A DNA stretch of 58,651 nt from Pelagophyceae sp. CCMP2097 (lineage: Eukaryota > Sar > Pelagophyceae). Below, in pieces: positions 41,044 through 52,595 of this stretch. A program made the translations under genes and the position numbers. Where the stretch lies: positions 17,477 to 76,127 of the forward strand of contig MU657186.1 of NCBI GenBank assembly GCA_026770575.1. Direction: 5' to 3'. The stretch's first letter is position 1. Each line of letters opens with the position of its first letter. Below the pieces are notes generated by a model. The model searched no databases. It was not told the DNA's origin and worked only from the letters and a program-made list of their open reading frames with translations.

Positions 41044-42524
41044 CGATGGCCGCGCCGGGCGGCGTCATGGTCCACAAGGACAAGGACCTCAGGCTGCGGC
41101 TGACGCGCCTGACGGAGGTGCGGCGGGTCGAGCGCCGTGTTCTGTAGGGTTTGGAAGATGCATCCCTAGGCGCACGGTATCTTGCAGCGCGACTTTTCCA
41201 AAAATATCGAAGACCTCGAAACAACGCAGCTGCAGTCCAAGGCCCTCGTCTCCACGCTCGAGCAAGAGGCCGAGCAGCACCGCGCCCGCATCGCCGAACT
41301 CGAGGCCCAGGTGCGGACCGACACGCCCGGACGCGAGCGCCACGCGAGTTTCCAGGTCCGCGACGCCGACGAAGAGCGCACAAAGGCCGAGGAGCGCCAC
41401 GCCGCCCTCGATGTGGAGCTCGACGCGCTGCGGACAGCGAGCGCGCGGCGCCTTTCTCGAAAGGCACGTCATGCTTCCGACCCGTCGCGCGTAGGCGCAA
41501 ATCGCGTGGTCCGCCGACGAAGAGGCGGCCAAGACGATGGCGTTGCAGTTCGAGGTCATGCGGCTCACGAAGGAGGCCCTCGAATTGGACTGCGCGGGGC
41601 TCCGTGAGTTCTATTGGTGTCGCGATCACGGGGCCTCGATCACGGGGCCTCGAGAGTGCGGTGTCTCGATCACGGGGCCTCGAGACTGCGGCGGTTCCGC
41701 GTGCCATAGATGCGCTTCAAAAGGCGACGCGCTGGCCGGCGCGCTCGTGGCTGCGGCGGCTGCGAACCGCGCCGCCGACGACTCGGCCGGCGCCGACGCG
41801 GCCGCCGACGCGGCGGCGCTGCGGGGGCAGCTCAGCGTCGCCGCCGCGGCGCACGCCGCGGCGCAGCGCGAGCTGCAGAAAGCCGTTGCCGAATCGGCCG
41901 GCTTTGAAGTCGATGCGGCAGCGCAGCGAAGTCGAGCGGGCAGGGTGCGTTTGCGAGCTGAGGGCGACCACCGCACTCTTGCCAAAATAGGCCGAGTTGC
42001 TTTTGGAGACGGAGGCCGCGCGGACGTCTCAGGCCAAGGAGTCCGCGCGGCAGCACGCGGAGAGGGCCATGTCCGCGGAGAGGGCGTTTGCGAAGGAAGG
42101 GAGCAAGTGCCGCATGCTCTCTTTACAAACCAAGGCGTTGACCGACGAGGCCAACTTGCGCGTCGAGGACGTTACAAACAATGCCAACGCGGCCCTGGCG
42201 AGCGAGCGCGCTCGCGCGGACGACTTGGAGAGGCGCCTCAGGGCTCTCCAAAAGCAGTTTGACGACGCGGCGCGAGCGCCGCGCGCGTCGCACTTTGGGG
42301 CCTTCGTAAAGCTCAAAGAAAGGAACGAGGAGCTTTCGGAGCAGCTGCACGGCCTCGAGCAAAAGCGGCCGCAGCGCGGCGGCAGCGCTGTCGTGGGCCC
42401 CGTCGCCGCCGCGCAGCCGCCCGCTTCGAGCCGCGGCGACCCAAAGTCCGGCGCCTCTGGCAGGGTGCAGAGCCGGCGGCGCCAGTCCAACGACGACATC
42501 GCCACCATGCTCGACGACCTCTGA
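41044..42524 (+). CDS. Coiled-coil protein of unknown function
   Basis: Several exons starting at ATG 41044 (MAAPGGVMVHKDKDLRLRLTRLTE, then a gtgcgg donor). Heptad-rich segments follow: FSKNIEDLETTQLQSKALVS, LEQEAEQHRARIAELEAQV, ERTKAEERHAALDVELDAL, EAAKTMALQFEVMRLTKEAL, a Ala-rich helix (GQLSVAAAAHAAAQRELQKA), then TSQAKESARQHAERAMSAER and RARADDLERRLRALQKQFDD. The C-terminus is low-complexity and ends SNDDIATMLDDL. Introns near 41118-41170, 41316-41360, 41440-41505, 41610-41705 and 41945-41990 are implied by frame changes; exact joins were not all checked. Proteins like this are often cytoskeletal or flagellar, but nothing specific can be claimed. Confidence 0.65.
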
Positions 42525-42639
42525 CGCCTTGTAACGCAAACCATTCTGTGAGACGCGCGCGGGGGGTCCCTCTTCGAGAAATTCTCGTGCGCTGTTAGAA
42601 TAGAGTGCGGCCGGCGAGGGCCGAGGTCGCGAAATAGGG

Positions 42640-45600
42640 TCAGACGTCAGATGTGTCCGCGGGCCGCCGCAGGACCGCGTCGCGCGGCGGTCTCCGAAGG
42701 CTTTCGCGGAACGACGGGTTGCGCGGCAGGCTGCCACGCGGCGGATTTTCCTCGTCGTCGTGGCCCGCGCCCGCGCCGAGCGACTCGGACGCGGCGTCGT
42801 ACGCGTACGACGACGAGACGTTTGTTGAAACCCCTAGCTTCATGGAATCCTCCCTTGTCAGCGCGCGGTGCGCGCTCTGCAGCGAGTCGCGCGTCACGAG
42901 CGTCGGCCGCGCCCGCGACGGCGGCGCCAGGAGGCTCGCAAAGTATGACATCGCGGAGACGTCGCGCCTTGGGAGCAGCGCGGCCAGGGCGGCATCCCTG
43001 CGGCCGTCGACGTGGCCGTGGTCCAACTCGCGGCCGACGTCGCTGATCGTCGGGGCGCATTCTAGTCGCAATGCTTGGATCACAAGGTGCAATAAAGCGA
43101 CTGCGCAAGGGACGAGGATCAGCGCGACGATCCAGAAGGCGCCGAGCCTGTAGGCGTGGTACGCACTTCCGAAGTAGTCGTAGTCGATTTTGACTGACGC
43201 TTGTGCCATGAAGATAATAAAGGTAAACAGCATGAAAAGCTGGGCCAACACTAAAGCCGGCGTCACCGACCAGATCCATGAGTCGATCAACATGCACGCC
43301 CTCGCCGTCATGGCCAGCACGAGGCCGACGAAGACGCAAGTGCCAAATACCCAAACGTCTGACACCTCTCCATTCCAAGACCAAATCCCCACGGGCTGCT
43401 GGAACGCCGCCCGGGTGACAAAGTACACCACCAGCGACGCGGCCACGGCTTCTAAAGTGGCGTACGCCGTCCGCGTCACGTTGAGGTCCATCCGGTGCAG
43501 GCCCGCCGCGTAGAGCGCCGGGTAGCGGTTCACCGTCGCCGAAGCCACGTCCACGTCGAACAAGCCCATGGCCAGCGGCAGCAGTCCGAGGAAGAAGTTG
43601 TAGCCCGAGTAGACCTACGTTTTGTACGGCTCCAGAAGGAGCAGTCTTTCCTCTTGGTCATCGAGCTCTGGCGCGACGGTGCACGTTTGCCGACCACGCG
43701 GGCGTCTACCCAGGGCTCGTAAAGAGACTGGCCGCTCCAGCCGTTGTCCGACTGGAAGTAGAAGAGGACCAAGGTGAGGACGATGTTCTTGAAGAAAGAG
43801 TAGACAATAACTTTGGCGTTTCGTCTATAGTTGCGCCTGCCGTGCTCCAGCAGGAGCGGTTTGAGGAAGCGGAACTGGGCGATGGCAAAGTCCGAGTTGT
43901 TGACCGCCTGCCTGCCCTCCTTGCCGGAGATGCCCACTCCGACGTGCGCTTCTTGGATCATGCCCACGTCGTTGGCCCCGTCGCCAATGGCCAGCGTCAC
44001 GGGCCGGTGCGTGGCCTGCGAGTGCGTCAACGCGACGAGCAGACGCTTCTGCGCGGGCGAGACGCGGCACGCGATGACTGCTTTGCAACTCTCGCAGAGG
44101 CGGAAGAGGCGCGCAGACAGTTGCTCGTCGTTTAAGATCACCTCCACAGCCGTAGAGCCCTCGATCACCAAGGCCAAATGCTCCGATGCCGTCGCCCCGA
44201 CGGCCCCCTCGTCGGGGTCGCGCGCGCCTCGCAGCGGCGCATGAAGAGTCGAGGGCTGGAGGGCGGAGACGCTCGACTGCGATTCCAGACTTGTCGCCAG
44301 AGACGTCTGCGCCGCCGACGAGAGCATGGCCTCGAGAGCGTCGAACTGCGCCGAGACGCCGTAGTCGCCCGATTCACCTTTCAAAGCGCCTGCCGCGGGC
44401 ATCTTGATGACGTACATATCCGGCGTCAGTAACCTCGCCGCGTACCCGATATTGATCGCAGTCTCCATCTTGTCCCCCGTGAGAACCCACAACTTGATGC
44501 CCGCGCGGCGCAGCTCGGAGATGGTCTCCGGGACGCCGTCTTGGAGTTTATCCTCGATGGCCGTGGCCCCCAAAACTTCCAACTCGCGCTCAATCGTACC
44601 CGCCGCCTGCGCGAGGAGGTGGGCGCGCTCGCCCAACGCCGTGCTGGCCGAATGCCACTGCTGCGCGAACTTTTTGTAGTGTGCGTTTGACAAAGCGCGC
44701 TGCGCGAGGACCAGAGTCCGAAGGCCGTCGGAGGCAAACGAGTCCAAGTCCGAGTCCAGCGCAGCTCGGCCGCCCGGGATGCGCGAGAACCCTTGAGCGG
44801 CGGCGAGGCCGAAGACTATAGAGTCGGCGCCCTTTGTCATGAGCCGGATCGAGCCGTCGGGGCACCGGACCACGACAGACATCCTTTTCCGCGTCGAATC
44901 AAAGGGAATCGTCGCCAGCACCTCAAACGACCGCGTTTCAACGCCTTCCGCGGTTGACCACTCCAATTCGACGGCCGCCGCCGTCCTTTGGGTAAATTCG
45001 ACGCCCAGCAGCCGCGCGCCGGAAACTAAAGCTTCTTCGTCGGGCGACTCGGCCTGGTACTCCAAAGCGCCTTCGATTCGCTCCGGCACGACGTTTTGGC
45101 ACACGGCCATCACTGCCACAAAGTCGCGCTCCACACACTTTGAGGCGCCGCTAAGCCAGCCGCCCGATACCGGCGCGGCCAAAAGCTCCCTGAGAGCATT
45201 GAGAGCGTGCTTCCCGTTTTCGCTTTCTTCTCCGTAGACGACGCCGCCGACACTACACCTTTTAAAGGTCATGACGTTTTGCGTCAGGGTGCCCGTCTTG
45301 TCTGAGAAGATATAGCCGATCATGCCAAGGTCCGCGTTCATGTTCGACGTCCGGGCCGCCGCGGGCGTGTCCGACTCGGCATCGTACATGCCTCGGTCGC
45401 TGGCGACGTACCACGCCTGGACGGAGTTGATGACCTCGATTGTGACGTACAAGGAGATCGGGATAAAGTTGTTGTACAAGATGAAGAAAGTGAGCCACTT
45501 TGAAGCGGAACCGTACTTCTCGCCGTCGTCGCAGTTGGCGTCGAAGAGCTGCGGGGCCCCGCCGTGGTTGTACCGGAAGCAGAGGTACCACAAGTCCTGC

Positions 45601-46815
45601 TTGTTTCGAGAGTCGAAGCCTATGGAAGCCAGCGTCGAAGCCGTGGTGATGGTCGCCATGGCGGCCATGATGAAGAGGACCATCTTGTTCACCACTCGCT
45701 CCATCTCGGAAAGCTTGGACGGCGCCTCTCTGGAATTGCGCACGAGTCGAGTGTCCTTGCCCGTGTAGACGACGACGCCCGCGACCCACCTCGTATTTCG
45801 CAGAGTGGACCCTCTTAAAAGCAAAGACGACGCGTCCAGCGCCACGACTTTGCCGTTTTCGACGGAGAGCGTGCCGTTGAACGTGTGGACCTTGCCGCAG
45901 GGCGGTTCGTACTCGAGAGCGAACGCGGCCGCGCCAAGTTCAGTGACGCTCGACCACTTGGACGCCGCCGGCCGCTTCATTGGCTCGCCCTCAGACTCGG
46001 CCTCCTTCTGCGCCGGCCGCTTGATCTTCAGATTCGTCTCGCCATCTATATTGGACGTCTCGACGTACGCCTGCCCGCCTTCTGAAGAGACCAAAAGGAC
46101 CAAGTCCGCGGGCATCTCCTGGCCGCCGCGCACGATTACGATTCGACCGACGCGCAGGTCCTTCCACCGCACGTCCTCGACCACCGCCGGCCCGGCGCCG
46201 CGGCGCACCGCCGCAGAGAGGCGCGCGTTGACCACCTCGTCGCTTTTGTGCCTCTTCAGATCCTCGACGCCTTCCTTGGCCATCGTTATGGCCAGGATCA
46301 CAGTCAGCGGCAGGATCGTCGAGAAGGGCGTCAGCGGCGAGTAGAAGACGTCGGTGTACGTACCGAGCACCATGAGGATGGAAATGACCTAAAGACGAAC
46401 CTCAAAGCACGCCGACCCCCGTGCCTCTTTCGACGAAGCGCATCCTTGATGACGCCCTTCGGGGACAGTGCCCGTCTTGCGTCGCGCGGTTCCGCGGTGG
46501 TCTGGGCGCTGGCGCGGGCCAAAAAGTACTGATTCGCGGTCCGTCGGAATTGTTCAAAGAGAGAACGCGGCACAAAGGTAAACGCGTTGTACTTAAAGGT
46601 CTGGATCGCGTTGTCGCAGCATTCGAGGTTTGCGTCGCCGCCGACGACGACCTGCACAAAGGCGGCGTCGGGGCAAGATACGGCCGCCGTGATACGGCCA
46701 CCACGGCGGCCCTCGCTGCGCGCACCTCGAGCCGCCGCCACGCCGAATCCTCGGGACCCTGGCCCAGCAACCTTTCAATCCACTCGACGGCGGCAGCCAA
46801 AGAGCCCGTCGCCAT
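42640..46815 (-). CDS. P4-type ATPase (phospholipid flippase)
   Basis: Four exons (46726-46815, 46520-46651, 43710-46388, 42640-43614) join in frame to 1291 residues. P4 hallmarks in order: [28 protein letters not shown] (across an intron), [30 protein letters not shown] (actuator with the P4 DGET), [16 protein letters not shown] (phosphorylated Asp437), [58 protein letters not shown] and the membrane part ending in [20 protein letters not shown]. Ten membrane spans are expected. It moves aminophospholipids to the cytosolic leaflet, normally with a CDC50 partner. The second intron (46389-46519) needs a GC donor; the others are GT-AG. The serine-rich tail (from about residue 1180) may be regulatory. 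Confidence 0.95.
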
Positions 46816-47152
46816 GCCGGCGCGCGCAGGCCCACTTGTTCTTTTTGGGGCAAATTGCGTCTCCGTGCCAGTGGGAATTGATGCAGTCCAGTCGGCAGGC
46901 GTTTTAGCGACAAGAATTCGCTGTTGTGCGGTGAGACCGTGGCTCCGGGCTGCACACACATTACACACGGGGCCCGGTCATCTGTGGGTGCCGGGCGGCA
47001 CTGCAGCGTAGCCACCGTAGCCTCGAGGCGGCGTCGACGGCGGCGGCTGTGGTGTCAGCTGCGGCTGGCATAGCGTGCCGTCCTGGTCGAGCAGCCTACG
47101 CAGGATGGTGCCCGAATAGTGCCTCCGGGGCCGATTCGCGGCTCCGGGGATC
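46816..47152. other. Spacer between two minus-strand genes
   Basis: No gene seen; moderately GC-rich, without repeats of note. It should contain the promoter of the P4-ATPase gene. Confidence 0.4.
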
Positions 47153-47286
47153 TCACTTGAGAAAGGCTGAGTCGAGCGTGAGGATGTACGGGATAATCTC
47201 CGTCAGCACAAAGAGCGAGACGACCCTACAAGGCACATTGCAAAGGTGAGGAGCACCCACGAGGCAGAGTGTTCTCACCTCTCTCT

Positions 47287-47321
<35 letters not shown>

Positions 47322-48495
47322 CGTTTCTCACGTGAACGTCGTCGCGCTCGCGGAGGAGCGCATCCACGCCCCAATGGTCCTCTGGAACACCGTCGTGGCC
47401 ACGGCGGCGCCCCAGACGGCGCGGCCAAAAGTCCAGTAGCAGACGACGTGCGTCAATTCCCGGAGCCTCGCCTGCGCGCCCGGCGAGGTCCGCGGGAAAC
47501 CCGCGAGGCGGAGCGAGATGACCACGTAGGCCACCGGATGCAGCAGCGGCACCAGCAGCGTGATGCACCTGCGAAACGCGTCGGGGGCGGCCGTCGCGAG
47601 AGGGGCGCCCCGCGACGGGGCGACCACGCACGCGAGGACGAGGTAGAGGAGTTTGATGCCGTCGACTTTGGGCATGAGGTCCTCGAAGAGAACGTTGGTA
47701 TACAAGAACATTTGCGTGCCGTAGAGGACGACGTTGAAGACGAGGTAGTAAATGTGCCACAGTCTCTTGTGGTACGCCGAGGAGAGCCAGTGCCTTCGCG
47801 AGGCGAAGAAGCACTCTGTCCACACCATGAGCAGAAGCACGTACCTTTCGAATCCATCGCGGGCCGCGAGCGCATTCGCTCGGCAGGACGCCCGGCGCAC
47901 AAATAGCGGCTCACGTCGAGACGAGGACAAAGTCCGGGAGGTCGAAGAGGAGCACGACAGCGCGCGCATAAAATTCCTGCGTCGCTTCGTGGGCCCCGAC
48001 ACGACTCGCAGCACGCAAGACTCCGCCGTTTCGGGCGACACGTGCTCGCAAAAGGGCCACGGGTGCTCACAAAGTCGCTGTTTTCGTCGTGCGAGAACTC
48101 CGCGCCGCCGGCGCCGCCCCCGAGCGGCATGTCGCGCTGCTGCCTCCGCGACGCGCCGACGCGGCCGGCCTGCGGAGGCGCGTGCGCTCGGGCGCGTGGC
48201 AACGCTCTTTGGGGCGACGCACGTCGAGGAGAGAAAAGCCGACGAAGCACATGAGCCGCATGGCGCACGCGGTGCACATGCTCATCACAAAGAGCCTGCG
48301 TCGCACGTCGAGAGAGGAGGGTGAGCCTCTCTTGAGTCCCCCGACGCACAGCTTGGTGTCGAGGCCTCTGCCGCCGATGAGGCTGCGCAGCTGCAGGAAC
48401 GCGTGGATCGTCACGCTCAGGTAGATCAGCGAGAGGAGGAGCATCGTCGAGCTCAGGTTCTGCTCGATGAGGATCTGCAGGAGGTCGCCATCCAT
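47153..48495 (-). CDS. THH1/TOM1/TOM3 domain 7-TM protein
   Basis: Multi-exon gene from ATG 48495 (MDGDLLQILIEQNLSSTMLL). Helix 1 is MLLLSLIYLSVTIHAFLQL; helix 2 is VMSMCTACAMRLMCFVGFSL. A later exon gives EFYARAVVLLFDLPDFVLVS, which splices in frame (AC|G) to TYVLLLMVWTECFFASRR, the defining LFDLPxxxxxSTYxLLxxxWxE block of the plant TOM1/TOM3 family. More helices follow (YYLVFNVVLYGTQMFLYTN, LLYLVLACVV, ITLLVPLLHPVAYVVISLRL). The last exon (47153-47225) gives VVSLFVLTEIIPYIL and a short tail. Plant relatives sit in the tonoplast and interact with ARL8; algal roles are unknown. The intron at about 48075-48230 is not precisely resolved. Confidence 0.8.
47289..47319. repeat. (AG)n microsatellite inside an intron
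   Basis: About 15 AG units, read as (CT)n in the sense of the TOM1-like gene, lie inside its last intron (47226-47331), close to the 5' splice site. This makes the intron 106 nt. Confidence 0.9.
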
Positions 48496-49045
48496 CGCGC
48501 CGGGCCGCGCCGAGGCGCTATACGAGCGGCGCTGCCAGAGGAGTGGTGCTTCCAGAGGAGCCCGCCCTCGAGCGTTAGCGGTAGAGTCCTTCGAGCGGAG
48601 CGACGACCAGGGACACGCCCTTCGACAGCCTGAGGACAGCCTGAGGACAGAATTCTCCGAGTGGAGGGAGAGAGAGAGGCCGTCGAAAGCCTTTTCGAGT
48701 CGCCAAAAATGACGTGCAGAAACGGCGCGCTGCGCCCACCATTGGCGGTGCGTTGCCCGGCGACGCGCTCTCGGGCGGGCCCGCGGGCTCGTTGTCGAAG
48801 ATTTGGATAATGTAAATCTGCGCGGGTACGCAGCGTCGACGAGCCGCGCGGACGTCCACGTGCCGTCGAAGGCGCACCTCATTGTCATTCAGCGCGCGCG
48901 CCGAGTTGTGGATGGCCACCTTAAATGTCTCACAGAGCCCTTGGCAGCGTGGATTTGATTCAAAAATTATTTCGACCGTTGGGTCAAAATCACCGGATAC
49001 ATTCGCCAACTATCTTCGCCAAGAGTCTCTGGCCAGTGTAGCATC
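48496..49045. other. Divergent promoter region (TOM1-like gene and eS1)
   Basis: No gene. It includes a short direct repeat, CAGCCTGAGGACAGCCTGAGGACAG (about 48629-48652), and GGGAGAGAGAGAGG (48667-48680). Confidence 0.4.
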
Positions 49046-50067
49046 ATGGCGGTCGGCAAGAACAAGCGCCTTACCAAGTCGAAGAAGGTGCGCAGGCGCG
49101 CCGGCGCGGCCGGGCGGCGCGGGGCGAGCGGCTCCGGAAAAGCGCGACCTCGGCACGTGGCCCGGAGCGGGCTGGCGGCAATATGGCGGCGGGCGACCAT
49201 ATCGCCTGCGGCCCGGAGCCGGCTAAGGGGCGCCGAGGCCGCAGGGGCCCCACAGGGCTTTTCTGACGGGCGCGGCGCGGGCGTTGCCGCCCCGACGTTG
49301 TGAAAACGTAGGGCGGCAAGAAAAAGATTGCGGACCCGTTCCTTAAGAAGGAATGGTACGAGATCAAGGCTCCGTCCATGTTCACGCAGCGCACGGCCGG
49401 CAAGACGCTGGTGACGCGGACGCAGGGCACGAAGATCGCGACGGACTCGCTCAAGGGCCGCGTCTTTGAGTGCTCCCTTGCGGACCTCAACGCGGACGAG
49501 GACCAGGCGTACCGCAAGATCAAGCTCGTGTGCGAGGAGATTCAGGGCTCGGTGTGCCTGACGAACTTCCACGGCATGGACATGACGCGCGACAAGCTTG
49601 CCTCGCTGATCAAGAAGTGGCAGTCTCTCATCGAGGGCCACGTCGACGTCAAGACGACGGACGGCTACACGCTGCGCATGTTCTGCATCGCCTTCACGAC
49701 GAAGATGCCGAACCAGATCTCCAAGTTCTGCTACGCCAACTCTGCGCAGGTGCGCGCCATCCGCAAGAAGATGGTGGACATCATGCGCGACGAGGCGGGC
49801 AAGTGCGACCTGCAGCAGCTCGTGCTCAAGCTCATCCCCGAGTTCCTCGGCGGCGAGATCGAAAAGGCGTGCGCGGGCATCTTCCCCTTGCAGAACGTCT
49901 TTATCCGCAAGGTCAAGGTGCTCAAGAAGCCCAAGTTCGACCTCGTCAAGCTCATGGAGCTGCACGGCGATTCGGGCGCCGACGCCGAGGCGGGCAAGGC
50001 CGTCGCGGTCGCCGAGGGCACCACCGAGGTCGTCGAGAACGTCCCCGGCTCCGGCGGCCGCCTCTAA
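49046..50067 (+). CDS. RPS3A: 40S ribosomal protein eS1 (RPS3A)
   Basis: Two exons (49046-49087 and 49312-50067) give 265 residues, the family's normal size. The N-terminus [30 protein letters not shown] is restored exactly by the splice and is diagnostic for eS1. Further matches are [64 protein letters not shown] and [14 protein letters not shown]...[13 protein letters not shown]. It sits on the 40S platform. The single intron (224 nt) is by far the longest clearly defined one in this window and interrupts the gene after codon 14, a common position for ribosomal protein introns. Confidence 0.97.
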
Positions 50068-51491
50068 GCAACCACCGAAAGCGGCAGAGGCCGCCAAAGT
50101 AAAAAAATTCAAACCCATTTGCTCCGTGCTTGCCTAGAATCCAACCACTGCCCTGGGCGGGGCTCTAATCCGTCGTTGGGGCTCTAGTCCGTCGGGATTG
50201 ATATAGAGTCATCTTTGAAGGATTCGCGATTATCTCGCGCGCGCGGCGTGCGCCGGTACTGAGCTTGCGGCCTCGCATCGAGTGGGCCTAATAAGTGCAC
50301 GTGCGCACCTCAAAACGAGGCTCAATTTCGAAATTCCGACGTGCGCGCGTCGAGATCGGTCGGTTTGGGTCGCGTTTTAAAGCTTGGGTCTGGCGGTGCT
50401 TGCCGGTGCGGCGGACTGCTCTCCGGGGTGATAGACGGCTCGGAAGACCTCCAGGGTCTTCCGGCTGGATCCCATCAAGGTGAAACGCCGATACCATCGA
50501 CGTCGATCGAAGAGGAGTGTGTCGGAAGTCATCAGTGAGACTCATCACGCATCCTCGATCGTCAAACGGCGTTTGAATGGACACGAGCGGCGTGAGACGG
50601 GGTAGGAGCTTCGCCAACACGAACTGGAACTCTGGAGAGCGTCGGGCCGTCCGATTCGCTTCTGAACTCCGAATGCGCGCTTGCGTCGCTCGCGGCACTC
50701 GCGCGGAATCGTTGCCTCTCGACGTCTCGGCCGTCGACGCGCGGAGCACACAGCGCGTCGGACTGCGACAGAAGGGTTGGGGCGGCGGAGCGGCCGCTGC
50801 GCGAGAGCCGTTGACTCGATTGGGGGGGCTTGGACGTCGTGGCCCTCGTGCGTCACCACGGCGTCCCCGCCCCGCCCAGGCGAGAGAGCGCCAAACGCGG
50901 CTGGCGGACGACACCGTCGTCTGTCTCCCCGCAACTGCAAGGCGGCACCGCCAACGACGGCCCCGACGGCGACGGCGCGCGCCTCAGTCGTGACCACGGG
51001 CCGCGTCCACCGTTTGCAACCGCTGGAGCATGGGCCCGAGCGCGCCGCGTCGAGGCGTTCCGTCGCGGTTGAGAGCCAGGCCTCCCGCCGCCAACGCGCG
51101 ATACTAATCACCGCCCCAAACGCCCCCCGACCGACGCGCCGCAGTGCCGACCGACCCCGTGCACCACAGCGATGCTCCCGAGGGCGCGGCGGCGCGTCGC
51201 GACCCGATTTTTTTGGACGAACTAAGAGCCCATACCCCCCTGGGGGCCGCGGGCCATCAACCGCGTTCGGGGGCCCGCGCAAACCGCCCGCCATTTCTTT
51301 TAATGCACGAAAACGACCTCACAAACCCGATAGATCTAATCCTGACATAGGTTCCAAATTTAAAAAGTTGAGAAACGTTGAGATTCGGGCCTCGCAAAAC
51401 ACGCTCTCCGACGAGCAAGCCGAGCCCACCTTGCCTTGCCTCGCCCCGTGGAGGTCACCCAAACCGACCAAACGCACGGCCCGCGCACGGG
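50068..51491. other. Large intergenic region without a recognised gene
   Basis: I see no supported gene. Long open frames exist on both strands (for example minus 50545-51294), but they lack any recognisable motif and have the Arg/Pro/Ala make-up of GC-rich noise. A short direct repeat GGGGCTCTA(A/G)TCCGTCG lies at about 50160-50195. Confidence 0.4.
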
Positions 51492-52215
51492 ATGGAGGTG
51501 ACGAAGGATCTGCTGGGCTCAACGGCCGGGGCGGCGCAGGCGGAGGTTCAGCGTTTGCAGGGCCTCGCCGCGGCGCGAAAAAACGCTATCACGAGCAGCG
51601 CCTGGTTCCGGCGCACGTGCAAGTCGACGTTCGACCAGGTCGACTTCGACAAGTCCGGGCGCGTCGACGTCACGGAGACGTACGTCGCCGTCCTGCTCTT
51701 CTACATCAAGGCCAGCGTGCTCGCAAAGGGGCGCGAAAGCGGCGTCGAAGCGAGCGGCGCGCCGACGCCGTCGAAGCGAAGAGCGAAAAGTCGGGGAATG
51801 CCGCGCGACGCCGCCTCGGCGGTGGCGGCCTCCGCCATATCGCTTTGCGCGTAGGCTCATCCCGCCGAAGATTGAGGACGTGCGCAAGCTGGTGAACAAG
51901 GTGGCCGACCCGGCGCACGCGGGCGAGATCGATTCCGACGAGTTCGTCACGCTCTGCGTCATCCTCTTCGAGCACCTCGTGGGCCGCGTGGCGCTGCAGA
52001 TCTTCTTCGCCTTTTTCGCCGCGCCCCTCCTCGCGGCAAACGCAGTCAGCTTGTACTACCGCTACTACGTCAAAGGCACGGCCATCGCCTACGTCTTCTC
52101 GACGTCCATCGCCGCACAGTTTGTCGCGTCGGCCATCCTCATGACCGCGCTGCCGCTGGCGCTCACTGAATACGAAAAGTTCTCCGCCGCGCGAGAGCAC
52201 TCCAAGGTCGACTAG
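51492..52215 (+). CDS. EF-hand membrane protein
   Basis: Two exons (51492-51769 and 51855-52215; intron 85 nt, gtcgaa...cgtag) give 212 residues. A canonical EF-hand loop lies at residues 51-62 (DFDKSGRVDVTE: Asp1, Asp3, Ser5, Gly6, Glu12). After the splice, IPPKIEDVRKLVNKV leads to a second, degenerate loop (DPAHAGEIDSDE, which lacks the acidic side chains at positions 3 and 5). Two hydrophobic spans follow (LQIFFAFFAAPLLAANAVSL; FVASAILMTALPLAL), with a short charged C-terminus. It should be a membrane-bound calcium sensor; partners unknown. The gene faces the nucleoporin gene tail to tail, with about 380 bp between. Confidence 0.8.
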
Positions 52216-52595
52216 GCCGCGAATCGGCGCGCCTGGCGCCGAGAAACCACTGTGCCCCGCGGCCCGTTATAACTTAGTAAAAAAGGAGGATCAATCTGCC
52301 GCCCCCGCCATCACTCGCGCACTGCGCGCCGCCGAGTGGAAGCTTCGAGTAACCCACACTAAAGGGAGCCGCGGAGGCTGAGGATCGAACTTGAAATCGA
52401 CTTAAGACCCGCACGCGCCCACGAGACGGCTGTCCGGGTGGGGCTCCGGAGGCGGGGCTAGGTGTACGCGTAGTGCGCCGCCCGTCCGAGCCAGAGGTCG
52501 TGACGGCGGAGTGAGTCGTGCGCGTGTCGCCGTCTGCCGGGGCCGGGCGCTGCCGGCGGGTGCCCCGCCCGCGTAGGCTCGCGCTGGGCGAAGGC

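Noticed and set aside
50545..51294. Minus-strand 249-residue open frame in the large spacer.
   Set aside because: Its composition is that expected of stop-poor GC-rich DNA, there is no motif, and overlapping frames are equally open.
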